NCBI GenBank assembly: GCA_026874595.1
Contig: CM049306.1
Location: forward strand, 81,556,142 to 81,620,141
Source of the DNA: Sipunculus nudus
Taxonomy: Eukaryota > Annelida > Sipuncula > Golfingiida > Sipunculidae
Reading direction: 5' to 3'
Length of the DNA: 64,000 bases
Shown: positions 22,896 through 35,900 of the stretch, in pieces
How positions within the stretch are numbered: the stretch's first letter is position 1
How the letters are laid out: each line of letters begins with the position of its first letter
The notes under the pieces: generated by a model
Database searches by the model: none
What the model was told of the DNA's origin: nothing
Seen by the model: only the letters and a program-made list of their open reading frames with translations
Made by a program: the position numbers and the translations under genes

Positions 22896-23098
22896 GAAAC
22901 GGCTTGTCATGAACAGAACTGGCAGCGAGTGGTGTTAGAGTATTGCCTGAGTCTGAGCATGAAGCGAGCATATCACTGGGGAGTGCACCGGTCACATTAT
23001 GATGTCATATTTATATAACAGACAGGTCATGACTTCACAAGTTTTTTATGTTAAGTGTCACTCTTTTGTGTTCAAGTATACAATTTTGTCAAAAACTT

Positions 23099-23104
23099 AA
23101 TAAA
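23099..23104 (+). promoter_or_regulatory. Probable LSM1 poly(A) signal
   Basis: AATAAA lies about 200 bases after the LSM1 stop codon. A second cluster, AAATAAATAAATA, at about 23141 is an alternative. Confidence 0.55.
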
Positions 23105-23595
23105 TATTAAGTATACATAAAGAATTTTTGTCACAAAACTAAATAAATAAATATGCATAAGGAAATTTGTTTTTGTATTTATTTAATACTGCGAGTTTTG
23201 AATACCCCTGCTGTTTTACAGCAAAAGGTTAAATTGTGAATGGCCAACAAGACAATATTGCTTCAGTGTATATATATATATATATAGAATTTGTGCAAGA
23301 GTATTTACATAAACCAAACAATTAAAAGAAAAAACAACTAGGTATCTAAATAAATTTAAACCTTTTATTTTTTTTTTGCCATTTATCAAGACTAAACTCA
23401 TATAGTACCAACTTTGTTCACTAGATGTCAGCTGCAGCTCATTGCTGTTAAATGTACAAACCACTTACATTGAATGCATGTATCCACAATTCCAATTTCA
23501 GGCCCAGATAAACTCCAAGGCACACCTCATGACAAGATTTTATAAAGTCATACATTTTGATGGGTAGTCTGTAAGTCAAAGATGAAATAATCTCT

Positions 23596-26500
23596 AACAA
23601 GGCCTACAGGCCTAATGCAAACCTGTGCAAAGAGATTACACCAGGTATAATTCTTCAATGCTAGACCATTACTTTTCAAGAACATGTGTAACATGTATAT
23701 GAACAATGCAAGTACTAAACACTTAGAACAAGAAACAATTAAACAAACATCACTGCTGCAATTCTGGCATGGGTTCACACAACACAAAAACTAGAATATG
23801 GGTAGTCAACAAGCGACTACATGTATCCTCCAAAATCAGAGTGGGAAAGGTGAAGTGAGGCATGGATTGAGTGGCAAGGGGAAACAGAGTGAGGTGTGTT
23901 GCATAATTGCCTGGATGTCTGCAGCCAAAATGTGTATGTAGGTTGCGCCACTTACTACAAAATCCAGAAAGCTGTCCAAGATGTATAAACATGCAAAATT
24001 TTAGGCAGATAAGTCAAACCACTACTGAGATATGAGTGATTTTAGCCCATGGCAGACAAACAGATGGACACTGTGCAAAAATGGTGGCAGGTGGCACCAC
24101 CAATTTGTGTATGATTATGAGATATGTGAGATCTATACACATGCAAAATTTCAGGGGGATATGTCAAACCAGTCCTGATATATAAGCCTGAATGTGTGCA
24201 GTGTATACATAAATGTAGGTGGTGCCACCTGCCACAAAAGCAAAAAGCTATCCAAGATGTATAAACATGCAAATTTTAGGCAGATAAGTCAAACCACTAC
24301 TGAGATATGAGTGATTTTAGCCCACGGCAGACAAACAGACGGACACTGTGCAAAAATGGTGGCAGGTGGCACCACAAATTTTGTGTATGATTAAGAGCTA
24401 TGTGAGATCTATACACATGCAAAATTTCAGGGGGATATGTCAAACCAGTCTTGAGATATAAGCCTGAATGTCTGCAGCGTATACATAATTGCAGGTTGCA
24501 CCACCAGTTTCTCGTATGATAAAGAACTATGGGAGATCTATACACATGCAAATTTTGGCCCAACTGGTCAAAGGGTTCCCGATATATGAGCTTGGATGTC
24601 TGCAGCCTAAACGTCAATGTAGGTGGCACCACCTGTCATAAAATCAAGAAAGCTTTCCAGGATGTATACACATGCAAAATTTCAGATGGATAAGTCCAAC
24701 CAATGTAGAGATATGAGTGTTTTTATCTCAAGGCAGATGAACAGATGGACGCTGTGCAAAAATGGTTGCAGGTGGCGCCACCATTTTTAGTGTATGTTAT
24801 AAAGCTTTCCAAGGGCTTCATTTTATGCAAAACCTTTAGCCTTATCGGTCAAACGGTTCCCGAGATATGTGGGTTTATGTGTGGAAAAAGACGCACAAAT
24901 GGATGCTGGGCAGAGAGGAAAGGTCAGAGGTCAACCAAAAATGAGGGCGCAGCAGTTCACATGTGACCGAACATAATTCTAGATTTTTAAAAATTCTGCC
25001 CAGTGGTTATGTAGGAGTTCACCGGAAACCTATGCGGCAATGACGGCAGCGTCTGTTTTGGCGGATACAATGATTGTAGCTGGCACCACCAGTCTTATAT
25101 AAAACAAAGAGATATATAAATATGCCCAATGTCGGACTGATATGTCAAACCACTCCTGTGAAATAAGCAGGGACATACACTGTGCAAAAATTATTGTCAG
25201 TGGCACCACCAGTCTTGTACATTATAAAGCTACCCGATATGTATAAACATGCCCAATTTTAGGCTGATGTATCAAATTCCTCTGTAGAAATAAGCAGGCG
25301 CATACACTGCAAAAGTCAATGTAGGTGGTACCACCTGTCTTGTAAAGGAGAATACCATCAAAGACGCATAGACAGGTCAAAATATCAGTCCAATACATCA
25401 AGCTTCCCCAGAGTTTGATGCACTGGACTGACAAGGCTTAGGTGAGTAAGGCAGTTGCCCCCGAGTGACCTGTGACAAATTGCTGCCTCAAGCTACTGCA
25501 CTGAGTGAACTCTTGACCTGCACCTGGCTAGACTGAGTGAACTTTTGACCTGTACCTGGCTGCACTGAGTGAACTCTTGACCTGTTGCATAATCTGACAC
25601 AGTTGGCAGTCTGCCAAAGCTATAAATAGATTCAGGCTGAACTTTGGTGCCAAATATGATGCAGTGAGCAGTCTGGCAAAGCTATAAATAGAATGCAGCT
25701 ACTGCAATGAGTGAACTTCTATACCTGGCTGCACTTCTTCCAATCCTGGCACTGTGCCAAAACTATTTATAGAGCTCACATCATCTTGACTAAAGGCCAA
25801 CTTCAAGGCACTGGCAATCTGCCAGTGGTAAACCAAGTGCTGCCATCTGTACACAAAAGTGGTCCCTACTTGAAATAACTTTGAAATTTATTTTCCCAAT
25901 ACAATATGCTTTTCAGCTGACTTTTTATAAAAAAGAAATCAGGAATATATGTAAAATTATTACGGATGCATACTGGATGCAAAATTAAAATACAGATATA
26001 TCTCATTGATGGCGAATTCTTGAATTAAGTTGAGTAGGGATACCAATTATTTATAATCCACGTACAGTTGTCTTTATATAGCCACAGAGAGCTGAATATC
26101 CATGATTGTAAAATTGCCTGGTATGATGAATAACTTAAATAATAAATCTAAATATTTTAAAAGCTTTTAAAAAAAACTTTCTTGTCAATATTAACCAAAG
26201 ATACCCTGAAATCTAAATGTCTAGTGGCATGATGTAATAGATGCTGATAAACTAGTGCCAGGCTAGATGTAACACAGCTAACATATATGGTAAAATGACT
26301 CAATTCAATCTCCATAATTCAGCCAAAAATCATTCATGTGGAACCATTAATGACAATTATTATAAGAATTATTGTAGGGATTATTCTTGTAAAATATTTA
26401 ACAAACTGGCTTCAGTGGCATCAGTCGAAAAACTTTACGCAGGTTTATAACTCATATAGGAAGATACAGCAAACTGGATAAGTTTAGCTTCCCGTAACTC

Positions 26501-27305
26501 AGCCAAAAAGCACAGAACCACAACCATTTGAACAAACTTGAATTATCAACATCTGAGGGTAATTAATGTGTGAGATTTAAGAATTTGGCCCAGTGATTTT
26601 TGTTGAGAAGATCTTTGTAGCCACTGAGCTAAAATGGGCTGTAATGGCACATGACTAAATTCAGCTCCCCATAACTTAGCCAAAAGTCACTGAAAAGATA
26701 CCATTTGAACAAACTTCAGAAAGCACTACCCTAGGATCATTTCTGTGCGATATTAAACATTTTGGCCATATGGTTTCAGAGAAGAAGTTTTTTGTAGCCC
26801 TCAGTGTGATACAGGCACTGATGACCCCATACAAAAAAGGCCGATGCAGATGGCGCCACCAATACCTCAATTTCAGATATGACCTATGTGACCAACATTG
26901 GCATAAAATTTGGTGATGATAGCTCCAGCCGTTTCTGAGATTTAAATTTTAATATGCTTTCTTGCACAGTTGACAAAGGTCAACCACCTGTAACTCGGCC
27001 AAAAATCTCCAAACTGGAACCATTCGAACTTGAGAAATATTGTTCCAGGGATCATTTCTGTGAAATATTGGACAATTTGGCTGTACATTTTCGGAGAAGA
27101 AGATTTTTAAAGCTTTTTTAGCTTTTTCCTTATAAAATCTAAGAAAATGCAGTTAGAAAATAAATAAACAAAATCCGATATAGTTTTAAGGATGACTGAT
27201 TATTTGCAAAAAATTTGGTGATGCTAGCTCCTGCCGTTTTTGAGATAGCTATGGTTAACATACAGACGACGCACCATCGCATAAGCTCACAGGTTCGCTA
27301 AAAAA
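23596..27305 (-). mobile_element. Family D HINE-like element, full length (copy 2), interrupted by F1
   Basis: Minus orientation. The 5' end, near 27305, reads TTTAGCGAACCTGTGAGC. The 3' end, near 23596, reads GCACAGGTTTGC, then an AGGCCTGTAGGCCT hairpin, then TTGTTA. The 5' and 3' ends thus share an inverted subterminal repeat (CACAGGTTCGC, one mismatch here and perfect in copy 1). The 5' half (26400-27250) has three to four degenerate units with AACT(C/T)(A/G)GCCAAAA and GG(A/G)(A/T)CATTTCTGTG. The middle has GCACTGAGTGAACTCTTGAC repeats (25495-25590). An F1 element fills 23791-25068. No protein-coding frame was found. Confidence 0.7.
23791..25068 (-). mobile_element. Family F1 rolling-circle-like element (copy 1), nested in D
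   Basis: Read on the minus strand it starts GTATCCGCCAAAACAGACG near 25068 and ends with the hairpin GTAGTC-GCTTGTT-GACTAC, eight bases and CTAG at 23791-23794, followed by TTTTT. The core holds tandem units with AGGTGGCGCCACC-like palindromes, GATGTATA(A/C)ACATGCAAA and TGAGATATGAGTG. D copy 1 lacks this insert at about position 987-993. A terminal CTAG after a short hairpin with no target duplication is the Helitron-type signature. Confidence 0.7.
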
Positions 27306-30300
27306 AACATATGCCTAAAGATAGAGCTGGATGTAAAAAAGTCCCTCCCTCTGTTCCACTTTACTGTGTGGAGAAAATGAGGCTTCCATCAAGAATTCCA
27401 GTGGGCAACATTTTCAGGACAAATAACAAGATTTTGCATCTTTGTGGGAACACCAGTTTAATGGTATATATGTATACAGCTGTAAACATACACTGTTTCA
27501 ATGTGTTTCGAGATTCTTATATCTCTAGAGTTTAAGTAGTAGTTTAGGGTGCCGTGAATGTGTTATATAACATGCTAAAATTTAAAAGCACATCCCAAAG
27601 TCATATACTAATATACCCCACAAATGTATACAGCTTAACAAACAGATCAGATCTGATTTTTTGTACCTCTTTTTAAATAAAATTGTACATCATGCATTTC
27701 ATGCAAAAGATAATATGATATTATGACTAGTATTTATTGGACATAGCCAAAAATGTTTCTGCTTAAATTTACTACTCTTCTAAAACCTTATAATCCTCAT
27801 CATCATCATCATTAGATTTTGAGTCCTGATTCTGTTACCATATTTTCTCCAGCTTGATTTACAAAGATAGTGCTCTTAAACTTTCAACTTTTTGCAAAAC
27901 GTACACAGAAGCTTCAAATGGATGATTCTCTTGAATTCATCATTATGGTTTGGACACATATGGGCAATGACTGGATACTGAATGTTGTCCTTGAGAGGAA
28001 AAACCCCTAAAGAGGAAATATTTTTCATGTTTTTATGTGAAGCATTAAGGAATATAAGTACAATATGTTATTATATATAATCTTGACGGTAATAAATTTG
28101 GATAAGCATTACATGTAATAAAATTACCAAACTGCTTAGCCAGTGTGCATATTACATATATATCTAATCTATCAAGATTTTTTTTTGTTAGCTTTATCTC
28201 TACATGTCTGTCTATATAAGTTTAATATTATTATCCATATATATATATTAATTATATTACAACATAAGCTGTCAAATCTGATCCAGAGCACTGTATTTTC
28301 CCTTACATTCAAATCATCAAATGTTCTAGATAATATCACTGTTAACACCTATTAAACTGACTTTCAGAGAAGACACTTCAATCCAAGTAATCAATAACCT
28401 GTCAGATACCTGTTTGACTTTTTTCTTAACATAAAAACACAATAACCCATGCCCTGTCAGTCATAATTAAAAAAGTTCCACTTTTTATGTTGTGTGTTAA
28501 CAGCACCTTTCAGAAGCATAATTTACTGACTGTCTATTTCGAGCTGGTGTGTGATTCTTCTGTTAAGCTACAAACATTCTAGAATTCCATCTTATTCCCT
28601 GCTTTCTATAGCACTATTTAATCGGAATCACCACCAGTAAAGTTTGCACATAGTCTCAACCTGGAAACTGGTAATACCTTTCCTCAACTGGTTAGAACAT
28701 TCTTGGCCCTGATCTTTCTAGTACTTCCCTGGTGGCTAAAACCAGCAAACAGTACTATAGAAAGCAGTGGTTAAATGAAAAGAAATTAGTATGACCACTG
28801 CATATAGAGTATAGCCTTCTGTCATGTATACTGCTCAACTACAATTTTTTTTCTTTATGTAACTGCATGATCAATTAACCACACTAAAAGCATTCAACAA
28901 AGACCTCTTTTTGTGGGCAACACTATAAACTTTTGAGCCCATTCCATGAGAAGTTGACATAATAACCTCTATAATTCAGGCACATCCATTACCTGATAAT
29001 CTCAAAAATTGGTACAGGGCTTTCAATAGGAAGAAAATTTGAAGAGTCTGGGATGCTCAGACTAAAATTTTGGGAAGACCCATCTGAGTTTAGGGAGTCC
29101 CAAGGGGAGATGATATCTGTCCAATTTTGAAGGGTTTTGTAAAAATTGAATCTTTTTCATATTTTATGCAATTTTCATATCATTACATGATTAGCAATTG
29201 TGTCATTATATGAATATAAGGTTAAATTGAAATGTAAACCTCAGTTATCAGTGTGGTGTTTACACATGAAGGGTTTGGTTGTGGCAGCAGGTGATGTTCA
29301 TTGACTGCTACAAGATACTAAAGCCAGAAATTATCTATTCCCCCAGTGCCATATAATACTAACAAATACAAAAACCAAGTTGTAATGAAAACATCAGTCT
29401 TTTATCAAAATCTGCATAATTATGCGAAAAATGTTTAAAATTATATCCACCATGAGCCAGGTCTGTTGCCATGGTGAAGTCTGGACTGCACCTGGGTTTA
29501 ACAGTACATGGCATTAATAATATATGTGACATGTAATAATGAACTACATAAGTAATAATGTAACACATGTATTACAAATAATGTAGTCCATAACATGAGA
29601 AACAATTTCTCTCAGTGACTCAACTAAACAACTTGAATAAGTCATATTCAAATCCAATAGCAAATGACTGGAAATGCTTGGGTATTCTGTGATAATTTAC
29701 AATTTATCAGTATCAACTTATAATAATCTTCCAAAAATATGATGCAACAAATAAGGTTCCAGTAAACAGGAGTGATCATACTTGAAGACTAAACATTCAT
29801 GCAAAAACAATTTTGTACTCATGATACATAGCATGGAGGCATCATCAAATTGTCATCTATCATATCATGTTGATTAATAATACACTTTCATAAATTTCTA
29901 ATAACAACACATTACTACATCATTAAACATGTAACTCCTCTTCCCTAAATTTTATACACTTTTTCAGGGAGCAACAACATTGATTTAAAGTAAAAGAAAT
30001 TAAATGCTCAAAGCAGACTTATATCTCAGCTCTTCCCCTATACTATTTTGAGTTGTGGTTGTGCTAATTGCAATGGAAATGAATATAAACAATTACAAGA
30101 TCATTTTGAATATTTTCCATTTCTTGAACCTAAGTAGTTTCAACATTGAACATTTATGAATCTGGGAGTTAGGCACAAAAAAATAAAAGGTATGGTTCTC
30201 AGTCACTGCCCACATCAATTAAATTCCCTGCATCAAAAATTTTGATTTTGATTATTATCTTTCAAGAAGATAAATAATACAATTTATGCAAAAAAAATCG

Positions 30301-32989
30301 TAATATTCATGCTTTTCCCTGATCATATGACATTTTTATCTAAACATACAAAAAAGGTCAAAAATAAAATACTGCCCACCTGCACTAAATTCTGAAAAAA
30401 AGTGCCCGAGAACCATACCTTTTTTTTTGCCTTATACCCCTGTAATACAAAGTGTTTGAATCTTGGATCCTGTATCTCACCTCTACAGCAATTCTAGAAT
30501 AAATGCCCAACATGTTTATCTGTTTAAACAGCACAGTCTTTTAAATGACAAAACATGAATTTTCCAAAAAATAATACTCTGTCAAATGCTTTAAAAGAAA
30601 TTCACATAATACTGACTTTGAGCAGTAAATAAACAAATAATGACAAAACATATTTATACCATCATTTCACCTGGTTTTACCAGTATTTACCTGTATGTGG
30701 CCTTTAAAAGACAGAACAAAAATTATCATCATTTATCCAATCAATGGAGAAATATTTTAAAACTTAGTTCTCTCACTCCAAGTGTCAATCAGCATAAAGG
30801 TCCCAGCAGATATAATATCATTTGATTTCATTCTTCAAGACCCTTATAGCACTTATTTTTACATATTTCTTTTATGACATAGTTTTAATTCTGAAAAAAA
30901 TTAAACAATGTCTCCAACATTCATAATCAGCTAACTTACCTTAATCCGGGGTCTGACAGTGTCTAATAACATCCCGTACTTGGTGGAAGATTAGAAATCA
31001 CCTTGAATCCTGGTATAGTCTCATTTATCTGAACGGAAACCTTGTCCCCCAAGTCTTCAGATAAACCATGCTCAACTGTATTTACCTTGACATCTTGTTA
31101 TGGCCTATGAAAGAACTTTACAATTCTTGGACAATAAATAGCAAATAAAGAAGGGTGTAGCAATTACACATTCTCTCAAAAACAGATGTGATTATGGATA
31201 GCAAAACACATTACCAGGTGTCAAAAATGACTATGTACACTGGTTCTTCATGTAGAATGTTTATGCCAGTGTTTATTAGTAAAGAAAGTATATATTCACC
31301 TTTTTAAATTTAATGAGAAACGTCTTCATAATAAAGCACAACATTAACAAGTTTAAATATATCTCAATTATAGGGCTAAATGATCATGGTTGGAATCTCT
31401 CCATTCAAGAAAATAAGTACTGATTTCAGCATTTTTTGGTAGCAAGATAATATTATACTGAAATACTGAGTGAATTATCAATTGCTCTGACAAGGAATCA
31501 ATTCCAGGCTGTCAAGTGATTCACTTTTTCTAATATTTTTGTCTCAGTCCTAATTTTCCTACATTTTCTTGAAAATCCCTTTTTCATTTTTTTTGCTGCA
31601 TGTTTGTTTTTCACATGCAGTGCCAAATTGCTGTGAAATTCAATGAAATAGTCCTTTTATTATTATAAAGAAAATTCTATGTTTGTAAACATGGGCACAT
31701 GTACCATGCTTACTCATAGCTTGTAGACAAACTTTAAGGTCATATGTCCATCACAGAGGTATTAGTAGAAGCATTCTTACAGGGATAACGTAAAGTTCAT
31801 TTATATGTATGCAGAGCAAGTCAGAAATCTCATATATTGACCTCACCACCAGTGCCCTTATGCCCTGACCTATTATTAAAATGAGCCCCCAAAACACTCC
31901 TACATAGAAGGTCTTCCTTGCGAAAGCTGTTTACATGGCAATTATGACATCACAATGGTCGATGACGTGATGTTGCAGTGACTGACGTAATCACCTGGAA
32001 TTGCTGCACTGATGAATATATCGCAGTCGTTCTGAACTGTCTTGCAATATTTTGGATTATTTGTCTCATATGAATTACGTGCTATGAAGATGAGACATTA
32101 TTCACTCAGTAGTCGGAGGAATGGCTCATGCAACCTTTGGCCTAGAACATTTAATACTGTCCCCTTTAATGCAAAAATATCCAGGAAAACATGCTGACAT
32201 GGGTACTGGTACAGATTACAGATGTTCTGTTTGGGAGAGCTCTCCAAAAATTATGCAGATGTTATTACTGTCAAGTGACTCACAGTTTACAGTAATATTG
32301 GCAACCAGATTGGCTGCATGGAGCAGTTATGCTCATGATAATTCATTAAATGAATATGCTATTAAGGTCACGTAAAGTTCATGAAGAGGTCAATTCTACA
32401 GACAAGGCAGGTATATAGCCGGCTTTAAATAAATTCATTTACTATCCTCTCATAAAAAAATATATATTTTTATCAATAATCTTGTGACATAAATCAACAT
32501 TTATATACACTATATACTTATCCCTAATTTCATTTCTATAAATGAATTACCAACTCCTAATGATAATATTAACATTTCCTGTGTTAACTAGCCCCTGATG
32601 GTGGTATCATGTTCTATAAGGACTACCGTACCTCTACCAAGCACTATTATACACCCTCTAGTTTAAAATCAAGGCCAAGACAATAAAGTTTTTTTGTAAT
32701 GACGAAAAAAGGGCCAATGTCACTTGCTGGTCCCTGGTGGCCAGATATTGAAATGAGCATAAAAAAGCAAAGCGTGCCGGAACAAAATGCAAAGAAATCA
32801 TGTAAAATATTATGTAGCCATCTCCCACCTGTCAAAATAAAAAGTAAGGCATCAACAGTCACTTAAAGCAGGTTGGTATAAAAGATATCTCAACATGTGT
32901 GTAAAATATACAACATAACAAAAATATTTCCAATCTTGTATAAATATTGAGACATTATATATATATGAACATGAATGAGATTTCTAACA
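27306..32989. other. Intergenic between LSM1 and the Ly6-like gene; no gene recognised
   Basis: AT-rich DNA with only short open frames on both strands and no recognisable protein. The part nearest 32989 probably includes the 3' untranslated region of the minus-strand Ly6-like gene. A CCTCATCATCATCATCATTAG microsatellite-like stretch occurs at about 27796. Bases 30180-30420 and 41730-42030 share CCAAAATTTT- and AGTGCC(C/T)GAGAACCATACC-type words, so a low-copy interspersed repeat is present in both. Confidence 0.5.
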
Positions 32990-35900
32990 TTATGCATAAA
33001 CTAAGCGGACGTCATCAGCATCATCAACAAAATCTGCTGTAATCTGCTGGTACTGAAGCTGTAACACACCACTGTTCTTTTTCCTCCATTTTTTTACCGC
33101 AATTCTGATAACAACTGCCAGCAGTAAAACCAATATAACTCCTGATACTGCACCAATCACAGTCCCTTTCACGCCGCCCGGCTTTCCTCCTTTTCGACTA
33201 GGCATGTGGAATTTGTTGTGCATCATATATAGACAGCCTAAGTTGTGGGCTTCGTCAAGAGTCCAGCTGTTACACTGACTTGAATTACAACAGCATATAC
33301 ATGCTGAGCTTCTGAATCCTAAATGCACCTGGAAGTAAGAGTTAATTCACATGACATTAAACTGAAATATAAAAAGCCTAGTTCTGTCAAGGTTGTAAAA
33401 GATTAAAAAGACTGATGTGATCTGAAAGTTATCTGATAAGTATTAGGAATAAAACTTATTGAATAGTTGCAAACAAGAGAACTGCAAGTGTGCCTTATTG
33501 CCTGATACACCCGTCACACTAAAATGTCAATCTGATGACTAATTTAGTCCACGCCATCTGAGTCCAAGTGCAACTCCCCATCTTGGCCACTTGAGTCCTA
33601 TTACAAGTCAAAATCATTTAAGGTTTGAGTCCAAGTCCACCGTCTTTAAGTCCAAGTCTTCTACAGCTCAAGTCCAAGTCCAAGAATAATAAAAATGTCT
33701 TTTTATATTGTCATGTAGATTTTTTATGGACCCGTCGGATCTCTGTACATGCTAGAAAGAACAAGTGACCCATGGGTCATGACGCTCAGCTGACTTGGAA
33801 GAGATTTGCAAAAGGAAATTTTATCATCTGAATGGTAGTATATAACCACTCAACTGAAGCATCAAACAGATTAACCAACAGGCTGAGATTGTGTCTGTAT
33901 TAATATATCTCAAAAATAGAGAAAAAATGAGTAAACTTTAAAACTAGATGTGTCGGAACGACACGAATGCCCCCCCCCCTTGGGCAAATTAGAAACATTT
34001 GTAAAATTTGGAAAATTTTTTAAGTTCAGGAGGTGTCGTATGGTCAAAAGTAGGTCAACAAGGGCAAAATGCAAACTTGATCTGTAACGGTTCATTATCA
34101 AGCAACACACCAAAAATCATGCCAGTATATGCAGGCATTTTGAAAAAAAGTCCATACATGTGCATTTTCCATAAAAATTTCTGTCTTTCATGAAATTTTC
34201 TATGTTTAAGAGCCGTAAAACAATCAAAAGTAGGTCAACCGGGACGAAACGCGAACTCGATCTGTAACTGTCATTATCTGCCCACACAAAAAAAATCAGG
34301 GTGGTATCTGCAGGCATTGAGGAAAAAAAGTCAGTACATATGCATTTGTTATGAAAATTTATATTTTTCATGAAACTTTCTATGTTCAGGAGCAGTCAAA
34401 TGGTCAAAAGTAGGTCAACTGAGACAAAACAAGAACTCGATCTGTAACTGGTCATTATCTGCCTACACACCAAAAATCAGGCCCGTATCTGCAGGCACTG
34501 CGAAAAAAAATCCATACATGTGCACCTTTTTATAAAATTTTCTATGTTAGAGCACAGTCAAACAGTCAAAAAAAGGTCAACTGGGACAAAACATGAACTT
34601 GATCTGTAACTGGTCATTATCTGCCCACACACCAAAAATCAGGCCAATATCTGCAGGTATTGTGAAGAAAGTCTGTACAAGTGTATTTGTCATGAAAATA
34701 TATATTTTATATGAAATTTTCTATGTTCAGGAGCCGTAAAACAGTCAAAAGTAGGTCAACCGGGATGAAATGCGAACTCCCTCTGTAACTGGTCAATATC
34801 TGCCGACACACCATAAATCAGGCCAATATCTGCAGGCATTGCGAAAAAAAGTCCGTACATGTGTATTTGTCATGAAATTTTTCATGAAATTTTCTATGTT
34901 CAGGAGCCGTAAAACGGTCAAAAGTAGGTCAACCGGGACAAAACACGAACTCGATCTGTAACTGGTCTATATCTGCCCACACACCAAAAATTAGGCCAAT
35001 ATCTGCAGGCATTGCGAAAAAAAGTCTGTACATGTGTATCTGTCATGAATATTTCTATTTTTCATGAAATTTTCTAAGTTTAGGAGCCGTAAAACAGTCA
35101 AAAGTAGGTCAACCGGGACGAAACGTGAACTCGATTTGTAACTGGTCTATATCTGCCCACACACCAAAAATCAGGCCAATATCTGCAGGCATTGCGAAAA
35201 AAAGTCCATACATGTGTATCTGTCATGAATATTTCTATTTTTCATGAAAATTTCTAAGTTTAGGAGCTGTAAAACAGTCAAAAGTAGGTCAACCAGGACG
35301 AAACGGGAACTCGATCTGTGGCGGGGGCATAAAAATACAGGTGGCTCCACCAGTCTGCAGAAACTAATAAAAACACTTAATGGTCAATATCCATGCAAAG
35401 AAACATGCTGGTCTCTGGATTATTTGTTCAGGTACTTCAGCTTTTGTATCAAATTTTCCATTATTCTGAGGGATACTTTGGAGTCCTATAGCTTGAAGGA
35501 TATGGGTAACAGAGACCTATTTTCAGGTTTCCATAGACACTTTTCATGGGCCTCCTTGCATGACAAGAATAAAGATTCTAGGTCCAGTTGTTACAATTTG
35601 TACCCTGTTGACAGATAACCACATCTTTAAAGGTCTCAAAATAGAGAAAATAATTCGTAAAAATTTGAAAAAAATAGAGGTGGCACACCCAGTCTGCTAA
35701 AACTGATGGAACATGTCATGATCAATATGTATGCCAAAAATCATGAGCATCAGTGTTGTAGTTATTGAGATACTTGAGTTTTTGTATCAAATTTTCCATT
35801 ATTTTTGGGGGGTATTTTGGAGCCATACAGCTTAATGGATATGGGTAACAGAGACCTAATTTCAGGTTTCCATGGGGATTTTTCATGGGTCTCCCTGTGT

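Noticed and set aside
32121-32375. Plus-strand open frame of 84 residues near the 3' end of the Ly6-like gene
   Set aside because: No recognisable domain, no splice partners, and it is antisense to the probable 3' untranslated region.
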